A stretch of DNA of 64,000 bases, from contig DATFRO010000093.1 of NCBI GenBank assembly GCA_035263105.1, positions 1 through 64,000 on the forward strand. Direction: 5' to 3'. The notes under the pieces were generated by a model. The model saw only the letters and a program-made list of their open reading frames with translations. It ran no database searches and was not told where the DNA came from. Source of the DNA: DATBVX01 sp035263105. Lineage in GTDB: Bacteria; Pseudomonadota; Gammaproteobacteria; Steroidobacterales; Steroidobacteraceae. Below, in pieces: positions 25,150 through 32,614 of this stretch. Position 1 is the first letter of the stretch; every line of letters begins with the position of its first letter. Position numbers and translations under genes: made by a program.

Positions 25150-25611
25150 TCATTCGAGCGAGAGAATGAAGCTCCAGCTGCGCTCGCTCACCGGCATCAC
25201 CGAGAGACGCGAGCCGCGCTTGAGCAACTCGAAGTCGCTGAGCTTCGCGCGCGCGTGGGTGCGCAGTTCCTCGAGCGTGATCATCCGGTTCAGGCGTCGC
25301 GCCAGGCGCACATCGACCATGTACCAGCGCGGCTTGGCGCGATCGCTGTCGGGATCGTAGTGATCGTCCTTGGGATCGAACGCCGTGGGGTCCGGATACG
25401 CCTCGCGCGTCACTTCGACGATGCCGACGACCGCTGGAACCTCGCAGCTCGAGTGATAGAAGAACGCCTGGTCGCCCTTGTGCATTTCGCGCAGGAAATT
25501 GCGGGCCTGGTAGTTGCGCACGCCGGTCCACGCGGTGGTCTGATCGCGCGACTTGGCGAGATCGGCGATGCTGAATGAGCCGGGTTCGGACTTGATCAGC
25601 CAGTGATTCAT
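25150..25611 (-). CDS. EVE domain-containing protein
   Basis: The 153-residue product is a single EVE domain (PUA/YTH-related fold): MNHWLIKSEPGSFSIADL at the start, WTGVRNYQARNFLREM, the YHSSCEVPAVVGIVEV strand pair, and PRWYMVDVRLARRL. EVE domains bind modified bases in DNA or RNA through an aromatic pocket; the target of this stand-alone form is not known. Its start overlaps the fau stop by four bases, so the two are coupled. Confidence 0.93.
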   Translation of the reverse strand: MNHWLIKSEPGSFSIADLAKSRDQTTAWTGVRNYQARNFLREMHKGDQAFFYHSSCEVPAVVGIVEVTREAYPDPTAFDPKDDHYDPDSDRAKPRWYMVDVRLARRLNRMITLEELRTHARAKLSDFELLKRGSRLSVMPVSERSWSFILSLE

Positions 25612-26213
25612 GTGTGGATCCCCGTAGCGTGACGCGGGAAGCGCAGGACGCGCCGATCAGTGACGACGGCCGCGAGTGGCACGTCCCAGGTCCGGGATGA
25701 GAGGTCATCGACACGCTGCCAGTCATAGGCAAAGCCGACGAGTCGCGGTTTCAACCAGACGGTTCGCCGCCGCAGATACGCGAAAGTGCGATCGTAGTAG
25801 CCCCCGCCGGTGCCGAGCCGCTCGCCGCGCGGACCGAAAGCGACGATGGGCACCAGCACGAGATCCAGCGTCCGTCCTGAAACCAGCGCGTGTTCGGGTT
25901 CAGGGATGCCGATGCGATTCGCGCGCAGTGCGCCCGCGAGCGATGCGAATCGCATCTCACCCGGGCAGTGTCGATCGATCACGGGAGCGAACAATTTACA
26001 ACCGCGCCGACGTGCAAGCTCGATGACGGGCGCCGTGTCGAGCTCGCCGCGCACGCTCAGGTAGATTCCGATGCGGGTTCCGCGTCGCAGGAGCCCGGAA
26101 GCGGCGAGCATATTGCGCGCAGCCCACGCAGCCGAATGGCGCTCCTCCGCGGTGAGAGCACGGCGCCGCTGACGCGTCGCGCGGCGGATCTGCTCGCGGA
26201 ATGGATCCTTCAA
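25608..26213 (-). CDS. fau: 5-formyltetrahydrofolate cyclo-ligase family protein
   Basis: The product converts 5-formyltetrahydrofolate to 5,10-methenyltetrahydrofolate with ATP. Signatures are RQRRRAL near the start, LSVRGELDTAPVIELARRRG, and the GTGGGYYDRTFAYL substrate loop. The start is uncertain: no ATG is available, and I use TTG 26213 because the longer GTG start at 26252 would run into the 6S RNA 3' arm. Lying downstream of 6S RNA is the ssrS-fau arrangement known from gammaproteobacteria. Confidence 0.9.
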   Translation of the reverse strand: MKDPFREQIRRATRQRRRALTAEERHSAAWAARNMLAASGLLRRGTRIGIYLSVRGELDTAPVIELARRRGCKLFAPVIDRHCPGEMRFASLAGALRANRIGIPEPEHALVSGRTLDLVLVPIVAFGPRGERLGTGGGYYDRTFAYLRRRTVWLKPRLVGFAYDWQRVDDLSSRTWDVPLAAVVTDRRVLRFPRHATGIHT

Positions 26214-26242
26214 GGAAAGCCTGGCTTTCTGCAGTGCAAGGG

Positions 26243-26439
26243 GAGGCGCCACCCACCTGTGCCGTTAGTGACCGTTGCTCTCGAACCAGAGCAACAAGTG
26301 GGGCGACTGCGGACATTTAAGGCTTTCCGCACAAGGCGGACATGCACAGTGCTGTCTGCAAGCCATGGCCCCAAGGGTTTCAAAATTAGGGTCGAGAGGT
26401 ATTCCCGGTCCCCATCGAACACCGCAGGCGGCGCCAAAC
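26243..26439 (-). ncRNA. ssrS: 6S RNA
   Basis: The spacer between zapA and fau, the usual ssrS site in gammaproteobacteria, can fold into a long imperfect rod closed by GGCGCC (26430-26435) with GGCGCC (26245-26250). It keeps recognisable E. coli 6S blocks: TGTTCG near the 5' end and GAAAGCCTTAAATGTCCGCA matching the E. coli GAAGCCTTAAAACTGCGACG region. 6S RNA binds sigma-70 RNA polymerase by imitating an open promoter. Ends are estimated to within about 10 bases. Confidence 0.88.
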
Positions 26440-26462
26440 TGTTAAAAAGGGCCCTTCGCGGG

Positions 26463-26774
26463 CTAGAGCTCGAGCTGCTTTCCTTTGCCGAGCACTGAAT
26501 CGACACGTTCCGTCAGGCGGCGCAGTCGCGCCCCCAGCTCACCGGAGACCGACTGCTCGCGGCCTCGCTTGAGCAGCTCGTTCGCCATGTTGAGAGCCGC
26601 CATCACCGCGATGCGGTCCAGTCCGACGACTTTGCCGCTGTCGCGGATCTCGCGCATCTTGCCGTTGAGGTACTCCGCCGAATCGAGCAGGTCGGCGCGT
26701 TCCTCGTGTCCGCAGGCAACGAAGTATTCCTTTTCCAGTATCCGTACGCTGACGCGCGCGGGCTGCTCACTCAT
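26463..26774 (-). CDS. zapA: cell division protein ZapA
   Basis: The 103-residue product matches ZapA, which binds and bundles FtsZ at the division ring. The N-terminal strand region reads VSVRILEKEYFVACGHEERADL, followed by YLNGKMREIRDSGKVVGLDRIAVMAALNMANELL and a long C-terminal coiled coil. Its start overlaps the stop of the upstream zapB-like gene by four bases, and 6S RNA follows on the same strand. Confidence 0.95.
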   Translation of the reverse strand: MSEQPARVSVRILEKEYFVACGHEERADLLDSAEYLNGKMREIRDSGKVVGLDRIAVMAALNMANELLKRGREQSVSGELGARLRRLTERVDSVLGKGKQLEL

Positions 26775-27004
26775 GTACCGTGCTCCATCGCCTTGAGGCG
26801 ACCAATCATGGCCTCGACGCGGGCGCGCACCTGCTCGTTCTTCTGCAGGAGCGTGGCCCGCTCCGCAGTGAGCGCGTCCTGGCGCTGGCGTAGCGCGCGG
26901 TTTTCATCCTTGAGCTGACCGACGGCGCTGACCAGGTCGTCGATGCGCTTCTCGAGCCGCTTCAGCTCGGAGTCGACGGAGACCTTGGCAGACGCATCAT
27001 TCAT
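26771..27004 (-). CDS. ZapB-like coiled-coil protein (TIGR02449 type)
   Basis: The 77-residue product is almost entirely a coiled coil with heptads (LKRLEKRIDDLVSAVGQLKD onward). Short coiled coils upstream of zapA in related gammaproteobacteria are annotated as ZapB-like division proteins. I start at MNDASAKV; an ATG three codons upstream overlaps the predicted -10 element. The start codon lies at or within a base or two of the predicted transcription start, so the mRNA may be leaderless. Confidence 0.8.
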   Translation of the reverse strand: MNDASAKVSVDSELKRLEKRIDDLVSAVGQLKDENRALRQRQDALTAERATLLQKNEQVRARVEAMIGRLKAMEHGT

Positions 27005-27011
27005 GCACGCC

Positions 27012-27041
27012 AATATAGAACCGGCGGTTCACGCGGGTCAA
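27012..27041 (-). promoter_or_regulatory. promoter of the zapB-like/zapA operon
   Basis: On the minus strand, TTGACC (27036-27041) and TATATT (27012-27017) are separated by 18 bases. The predicted transcript begins near 27005, almost at the ATG of the zapB-like gene (27004), leaving no room for a Shine-Dalgarno sequence. Confidence 0.6.
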
Positions 27042-27121
27042 TCGAGTAACCGCCGCATTCTGTGAACTGGTGCTGCGTGCGAGTGCTACCATTGAAGACC
27101 CGAGCGGAGGAACGCGTTTTG

Positions 27122-27679
27122 ATGTCGAGCGTCAGCTTTCCCGATCTCGAGGACACCCTCGCCGAGATCGGCTCGCTCGCCGAGGCCGCGGAGGCGCACG
27201 GGAGCCTGTGTGGAGCACTGTGCGCGGAGCCGCGCTTTTCGCTGGACAGCTGGCTGGACGAGTTGCTGCAGGATCCGGCGCAGGTGAGCGGCTGGCGTGG
27301 CGTGTTCGAAAGCGTCTACAGCGACACGCGCCAGGCACTGGGCGGCGAGAGCATGCAGTTCGAGCCGCTGTTGCCCGACGACGATCAGCCGCTGACGGGC
27401 CGCACGCTGGCGCTCGCGGCGTGGTGCCAGGGCTTCCTGTACGGGCTCGGCACGAGCGGGCTGCATTCCGTCGACGATCTGCCGGGCGATGTGGCCGAGG
27501 TCATCCAGGATCTCACTGAAATCAGCCATGCAAGTTTCGGCAACGATCAGGCCACCGACACCGATGAACAGGCCTACGCCGAGCTCGTCGAGTTCGTGCG
27601 CGTCGGCGTGCAGCTGATTTATGACGAGCTGGCGCAGCGCCGCTCGCCGCCCCTGCCTGATCCGCCTCGAGTGCACTGA
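27122..27679 (+). CDS. ygfB: YgfB family protein (UPF0149)
   Basis: The 185-residue product matches YgfB/UPF0149: an acidic helical protein with EAHGSLCGALC, the GEYxxFEPLLPDDD-like segment here reading MQFEPLLPDDDQPL, and LAAWCQGFLYGLG. The biochemical role is poorly defined; it is usually found upstream of pepP and the ubiquinone hydroxylases, as here. The ATG at 27122 has a strong GGAGGAA site. Six bases separate it from pepP. Confidence 0.93.
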   Translation: MSSVSFPDLEDTLAEIGSLAEAAEAHGSLCGALCAEPRFSLDSWLDELLQDPAQVSGWRGVFESVYSDTRQALGGESMQFEPLLPDDDQPLTGRTLALAAWCQGFLYGLGTSGLHSVDDLPGDVAEVIQDLTEISHASFGNDQATDTDEQAYAELVEFVRVGVQLIYDELAQRRSPPLPDPPRVH

Positions 27680-27685
27680 ACCCAC

Positions 27686-29020
27686 ATGAATCGCGAAGAG
27701 TTCGGCCGCCGGCGCCGGCAGTTGATGCGCATGATGGGCAAGGATGCGATCGCCATCCTGCCTGCGGCCGCGGTGCGCCATCGCAACAGCGACGTCGAGT
27801 ACGCCTATCGCCAGGACAGCGATTTCTACTACCTCACCGGCTTTCCCGAACCCGAGGCGGTGGCGGTGCTCATCCCCGGTCGCGCGCAGGCGGAGTACGT
27901 GCTGTTCGTGCGCGATCGCGATGCCACGCGCGAGGTGTGGGACGGCAGCCGCGCCGGCCCCGATGGCGCCACGCGTCAGTACGGCGCTGATGATTCCTTC
28001 CCGATCGCCGACATCGACGAGATCCTTCCCGGGCTGCTCGAGCATCGCAGCCGCGTGTACTACGCCATGGGCGTGCATAACGACTTCGATCAACGCGTGG
28101 TCGGCTGGGTCAACAGCCTGCGGGCGCAAGTGCGCCAGAGCGCGCAGACACCGCACGAGTTCATCGCGCTCGATCACCTGCTGCACGACATGCGGTTGTT
28201 CAAGAGCCGCGCGGAGGTGGACACGATGCGCCGTGCCGCGCAGATCGCGGCGCGCGCGCACTTGCGTGCGATGCGCTTCTGCAAGCCAGGCCTGATGGAA
28301 TACCAGGTCGAAGCGGAGATCATCCACGAGTTTCGCCGTAATCGCGCCGACACTTCGTACCTGCCGATCGTCGGATCCGGCCGCAACTCCTGCGTGTTGC
28401 ACTATCGTGACAACAATTGCGAGCTGAAGGACGGCGACCTGCTGCTGATCGATGCCGGCTGCGAGCTGGATTCGTACGCATCGGACATCACGCGCACACT
28501 CCCGGTGAACGGCCGCTACACGCCGGAGCAGCGTGCGATCTACGAAGTGGTGCTCGATGCGCAGCGCGCCGCGCTCGCCAAGATCCGGCCCGGCAATCAC
28601 TGGAACGACCCGCACGACGCCGCGGTGCGCGCCATCACGCAGGGCCTGGTCAAGCTCGGCATCCTGAAGGGCAAGGTGCCCGCGCTCATTCGCAGCGAAG
28701 CCTATCGGCAATATTTCATGCACCGCACCGGGCACTGGCTCGGCATGGACGTGCACGATGTCGGCGACTACAAGATCGGCGGCGAGTGGCGCGTGTTCGA
28801 GCCGGGAATGGCGATGACCGTGGAGCCGGGGATCTACGTCCCCGCAGGCAGCAAGGGTGCGGCGCGCCGCTGGTGGAACATCGGTGTGCGCATCGAGGAC
28901 GACGTCACCATCACGCGCACCGGTTGCGAGGTGCTGACGCGCCAGCTGCCGAAGGATCCCGATGAGATCGAACGCCTGATGAATGCGAGCGAGACGCCGG
29001 CCCTCAAGCGTCGGGCGTGA
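27686..29020 (+). CDS. pepP: Xaa-Pro aminopeptidase PepP
   Basis: PepP removes an N-terminal residue preceding proline. The 444-residue protein has the N-terminal creatinase-like domain (SDFYYLTGFPEPEAV) and the pita-bread catalytic domain, with the dimanganese ligands in DAGCELDSYASDITRT, HRTGHWLGMDVHD, TVEPGIY and RIEDDVTIT. It is the second gene of the ygfB-pepP-ubiH-ubiI cluster, an order conserved in gammaproteobacteria. Confidence 0.97.
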   Translation: MNREEFGRRRRQLMRMMGKDAIAILPAAAVRHRNSDVEYAYRQDSDFYYLTGFPEPEAVAVLIPGRAQAEYVLFVRDRDATREVWDGSRAGPDGATRQYGADDSFPIADIDEILPGLLEHRSRVYYAMGVHNDFDQRVVGWVNSLRAQVRQSAQTPHEFIALDHLLHDMRLFKSRAEVDTMRRAAQIAARAHLRAMRFCKPGLMEYQVEAEIIHEFRRNRADTSYLPIVGSGRNSCVLHYRDNNCELKDGDLLLIDAGCELDSYASDITRTLPVNGRYTPEQRAIYEVVLDAQRAALAKIRPGNHWNDPHDAAVRAITQGLVKLGILKGKVPALIRSEAYRQYFMHRTGHWLGMDVHDVGDYKIGGEWRVFEPGMAMTVEPGIYVPAGSKGAARRWWNIGVRIEDDVTITRTGCEVLTRQLPKDPDEIERLMNASETPALKRRA

Positions 29021-29052
29021 AGAAGGGACTCGGGCGTCAGGCTGGAAGACAG

Positions 29053-30276
29053 TTGAGTCAAGTGCGCAGCAGTACTTTCGATATCGCAATCGTCGGCGGC
29101 GGCATGGTCGGTGCCAGCCTTGCGGTCGCACTGCGACCCCTCGGCCTGCGGGTTGCACTCATCGAGTCCGTGCCGCTGCGCTCGGACGTGCAGCCGAGCT
29201 TCGACGATCGCACCACCGCATTGTCGAACGGTAGCCGGCGCATTCTCGCGAGCATGGGCATCTGGCCGGGGCTCGAGCACGAAGCCGCGCCGATTCGCCG
29301 CATCCACGTCTCGGACCAGGGTCGCTTCGGCTTTGCACGCATCGATGCCCGCGAGGAAGGGGTCGCGGCGCTCGGCTACGTCGCCGCCAACCGCGCGATC
29401 GGGGCGGCACTGTGGAAAGAGTTGCAATCCACCGACGTGGAAGTGCTGTGTCCCGCCCGGGTCGAGCACATCGAGATGGGCTCCGGGCACATGCAGGTGC
29501 GGGTGCGGGCACAGGATGCGGAGCATGAGCTCAGCGCGCGCCTGGTGGTCGCGGCCGATGGGGCGAATTCCGTGGTCCGTCAGCATGCGGGCATCGAGGT
29601 CATCTCCTGGGACTACGAGCAGACCGCGATCATCACCAACGTCGCAACGCAGCGCTTTCACGATCACATCGCCTACGAGCGCTTCACACCGACAGGTCCG
29701 CTCGCCGTCCTGCCACTGCCCGATGGCACCTGCACGGTCGTCTGGACACTCGCACCGGAGCTGGCCGAGGCGACGATGAATCTCGACGACCCGGCCTTCC
29801 TCGCGGCACTCCAGGCCCGGTTTGGTTTCAGGCTGGGCCGGTTCACGCGCGTGGGCCGGCGGCATGCGTATCCGCTGGTCCTGACGCGGGCCGATGAGCG
29901 CATCGGCGAACGACTCGTGATCATTGGCAACGCCGCGCAGGGCCTGCACCCGATCGCAGGGCAGGGGTTCAATCTCGGCCTGCGCGACGTTGCGGCGCTC
30001 GCCGAAGCGATCGCCGATGCGCGCGAGGATCCCGGTAGTGCGGCGATGCTCGAGCGCTACGATGAGTGGCGGCGTACGGACCGGCGCAGCATCATCGCCT
30101 TCACGGATGGGCTGGTGCGCCTGTTCGGTAATCCGCTCGCGCCAGTCAAGGCGTTGCGCGACATGGGCCTGCTCCTGTTCGATGTCATGCCGCCGGCGAA
30201 GAGTGCGCTCGCCCTGCTCAGCATGGGCGTTGCGGGACGGCTCCCCAAGCTTTCGCGCGGCATCGCGCTGACATGA
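29053..30276 (+). CDS. ubiH: 2-octaprenyl-6-methoxyphenol hydroxylase UbiH
   Basis: UbiH is an FAD monooxygenase that hydroxylates C1 of the ubiquinone ring precursor. The 407-residue product has the dinucleotide loop IVGGGMVGASLAVAL, the family DG motif VVAADGANS, and the second FAD motif GNAAQGLHPIAGQGFNLGLRD. I start at TTG 29053, preceded by GGAAGA and giving the usual short N-terminus; a GTG at 29017 overlapping the pepP stop would add 12 residues. The ubiI start overlaps its stop by four bases. Confidence 0.93.
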   Translation: MSQVRSSTFDIAIVGGGMVGASLAVALRPLGLRVALIESVPLRSDVQPSFDDRTTALSNGSRRILASMGIWPGLEHEAAPIRRIHVSDQGRFGFARIDAREEGVAALGYVAANRAIGAALWKELQSTDVEVLCPARVEHIEMGSGHMQVRVRAQDAEHELSARLVVAADGANSVVRQHAGIEVISWDYEQTAIITNVATQRFHDHIAYERFTPTGPLAVLPLPDGTCTVVWTLAPELAEATMNLDDPAFLAALQARFGFRLGRFTRVGRRHAYPLVLTRADERIGERLVIIGNAAQGLHPIAGQGFNLGLRDVAALAEAIADAREDPGSAAMLERYDEWRRTDRRSIIAFTDGLVRLFGNPLAPVKALRDMGLLLFDVMPPAKSALALLSMGVAGRLPKLSRGIALT

Positions 30277-31484
30277 AACCCGACACGGACATCATCGTCC
30301 TCGGCGGCGGCATGGCAGGCGCCTGCGCTGCGACCCTGCTGGCGCGGCAGTCACGCACTGTCACCCTGGTCGAAGCGCGGTTGCCGGCGCATGCGCCGAG
30401 CGTGGAATCGGTGGACCTGCGTGTCTCGGCCATTTCCCGCGCGACCCAGCGGATCCTCACCGCCTGCGGGGCGTGGGAACTGATCGCCGCCGGGCCGATC
30501 TGTTCATATGAACGCATGGTGGTTTGGGACGAGGCAGGACGTGCCGGTGATCAAGGATCGATCGAGTTCGACTGCGCGGAGGTCGGCCAGCCCAACCTTG
30601 GGCACATCGTCGAGAACCGCCGCCTGCAATGGGCACTGCTCGAACAGGCGCGGGCCGCGGGCGCGCGTATCGTCGAGGCGCGAGTCTCCGGGCTGTCCGC
30701 CGGGGGCGGGTCGATGACCGTGGAGCTCGAAAACGGCGAGCGCCTGGGCGCCGCACTGGCGGTCGCGGCGGATGGTGCCGACTCGCCCGCGCGCAAGATG
30801 ATGCAAATTGACGTTCGCGAGGCCGAAGTCCGCCAGCGCGCCGTCGTGTGTCACATCCGCACTGCGCAGCCGCATCGGCATACGGCGTGGCAACGCTTTC
30901 TCAGCACCGGGCCGATCGCGCTCCTGCCGCTGCACGATGGCCGCTGCTCGATCGTCTGGACCACCACGCCCGACCATGCGAGAGAACTCACGGCGCAATC
31001 GGATGGGGAGTTCTGTCGCGCGGTCGAGGCCGCGAGTGACAGCGTGCTGGGACGCGTCGAGGCTGTGAGCACACGCGCCGACTTTCCGCTGCGCAGCGTG
31101 CATGCCGAATGCTACGCGCTCGAGCGCTTCGCGCTCGTTGGCGACGCCGCCCATGCGGTGCATCCGCTCGCCGGTCAGGGCGTCAACCTCGGCTTTCTCG
31201 ACTGCGCGGCTCTCGCGCAGACCCTGGGTGACGCGGATGCGGATCCGGGTGAGTTGCGGTTGCTGCGCCAGTACGAGCGTTGGCGCAAGGGCGAGAACCT
31301 GCTGATGCTGAGTGCGCTCGACGGGCTGAACGGGCTGTTCTCGAATCACAACCCGGTGCTCGGCTTCCTGCGGCGCAATGGCCTGTCACTCGTCGATCGC
31401 GTGCGGCCGCTCAAGAGCCTCTTCATGCGCCGCGCACTGGGACTGGCGGGCGATCTGCCGCAGGTCGCCCTCCTCGATGCGTGA
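30273..31484 (+). CDS. ubiI: UbiI/VisC-type ubiquinone FAD hydroxylase
   Basis: This 403-residue flavoprotein monooxygenase is homologous to UbiH and performs C5 hydroxylation in ubiquinone synthesis in the UbiI family. FAD motifs are VLGGGMAGACAATLLA at the N-terminus, AVAADGADSPARKM, and GDAAHAVHPLAGQGVNLGFLD. Assignment to UbiI rather than another paralogue rests on order after ubiH. Both ends overlap neighbours (4 bases with ubiH, 4 with the cfa GTG), showing tight coupling. Confidence 0.9.
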   Translation: MKPDTDIIVLGGGMAGACAATLLARQSRTVTLVEARLPAHAPSVESVDLRVSAISRATQRILTACGAWELIAAGPICSYERMVVWDEAGRAGDQGSIEFDCAEVGQPNLGHIVENRRLQWALLEQARAAGARIVEARVSGLSAGGGSMTVELENGERLGAALAVAADGADSPARKMMQIDVREAEVRQRAVVCHIRTAQPHRHTAWQRFLSTGPIALLPLHDGRCSIVWTTTPDHARELTAQSDGEFCRAVEAASDSVLGRVEAVSTRADFPLRSVHAECYALERFALVGDAAHAVHPLAGQGVNLGFLDCAALAQTLGDADADPGELRLLRQYERWRKGENLLMLSALDGLNGLFSNHNPVLGFLRRNGLSLVDRVRPLKSLFMRRALGLAGDLPQVALLDA

Positions 31485-32614
31485 GCCGGAAGCGAGGGTT
31501 CTTGGACAGCTACAGGCGCGCTCTGACGGATCTGCTGGCCCGCGCCGGTATCACGATCGACGGCGATCGCCCGTGGGACATTCGCGTGCGCGATCAGCGG
31601 ATGTTCCGTCGCGTCATCGGCGACGGCTCGGTGGGCGCGGGCGAGTCCTACATGGAGGGCTGGTGGGAGTGCGCGCGGCTCGATGAGATGTTGCGCCGGG
31701 TATTCGCGGCCGGCCTCGACACCAAGCTGCCCTCGTGGCGCGACGTACTCGCCGCGCTGCGCTCGCGATTATTCAACGTGCAGTCGCGCCGGCGATCCTT
31801 CACCGTGGGCGAGCGCCATTACGACATCGGCGATGACCTGTACCAGCGCATGCTGGACCGGCGCATGATCTACAGCTGTGCGTATTGGCGTAACGCCACG
31901 GAACTCGACCAGGCCCAGGAGGCCAAGCTCGACCTCGTATGTCGCAAGCTCGGCCTGGAGCGTGGCATGCGGGTGCTGGACATCGGCTGCGGCTGGGGCG
32001 GGGCCGCGCAGTTCGCTGCCGAGCGCTACGGCGTGAGCGTCAGCGGCATCACGGTCTCGCAGCACCAGGCGCAGATCGCCGCCGAGCGCTGCCGGGGCCT
32101 GCCGGTCAACATCATCCTCGACGACTATCGCAATCTCACCGGGCAGTTCGACCGCATCTTCTCGCTCGGGATGTTCGAGCACGTCGGGCTGCGCAACTAC
32201 CGCACATATTTCGCCACCGTGCGCCGGCTCCTGGCGAGTGATGGCCTGTTCCTGCTGCACACCATCGGCCGCAACACTTCGGCCGAGTCCAACGATCCGT
32301 GGATCGAGCGCTACATCTTTCCGAACTCGATGCTGCCGTCCATGGCGCAGATCGCCACCGCCAGCGAGGGGCTCTGGGTGACGGAGGATTGGCATGGCTT
32401 CGGCACCTACTACGATCGCACGCTCATGGCCTGGTACGAGAACTTCGAGCGCCGCTGGTCGGAGATCGCGTCGAGCTACGGCGAACGCTTCCATCGCATG
32501 TGGCGGTTCTGGCTGCTGAGCTCGGCAGCCGCGTTTCGCTCCCGGCGCAACCAGCTCTGGCAACTGGTGCTCTCACCCACCGGTGTGCCCGGAGGTTACC
32601 GCGAGGTACGCTGA
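31481..32614 (+). CDS. cfa: cyclopropane-fatty-acyl-phospholipid synthase
   Basis: Cfa uses S-adenosylmethionine to cyclopropanate unsaturated acyl chains of membrane phospholipids. The 377-residue product follows E. coli Cfa closely: GSVGAGESYMEGWWECARLD, HYDIGDDLYQRMLD, the SAM loop VLDIGCGWGG, MFEHVG, and IFPNSMLPSMAQIA. The GTG start overlaps the ubiI stop (GTGA); a TTG at 31502 with GAGGG upstream is an alternative. Its place in a ubiquinone operon is unusual. Confidence 0.95.
   Translation: MSRKRGFLDSYRRALTDLLARAGITIDGDRPWDIRVRDQRMFRRVIGDGSVGAGESYMEGWWECARLDEMLRRVFAAGLDTKLPSWRDVLAALRSRLFNVQSRRRSFTVGERHYDIGDDLYQRMLDRRMIYSCAYWRNATELDQAQEAKLDLVCRKLGLERGMRVLDIGCGWGGAAQFAAERYGVSVSGITVSQHQAQIAAERCRGLPVNIILDDYRNLTGQFDRIFSLGMFEHVGLRNYRTYFATVRRLLASDGLFLLHTIGRNTSAESNDPWIERYIFPNSMLPSMAQIATASEGLWVTEDWHGFGTYYDRTLMAWYENFERRWSEIASSYGERFHRMWRFWLLSSAAAFRSRRNQLWQLVLSPTGVPGGYREVR

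Noticed and set aside
25608..26252. GTG 26252 as the start of fau
   Set aside because: It would overlap the closing stem of 6S RNA and add residues not shared with the family, although it cannot be fully excluded.
27086..29158. 690-residue open frame antisense to ygfB and pepP
   Set aside because: Shadow of two well-supported genes, with no family-like segments and no start signal.
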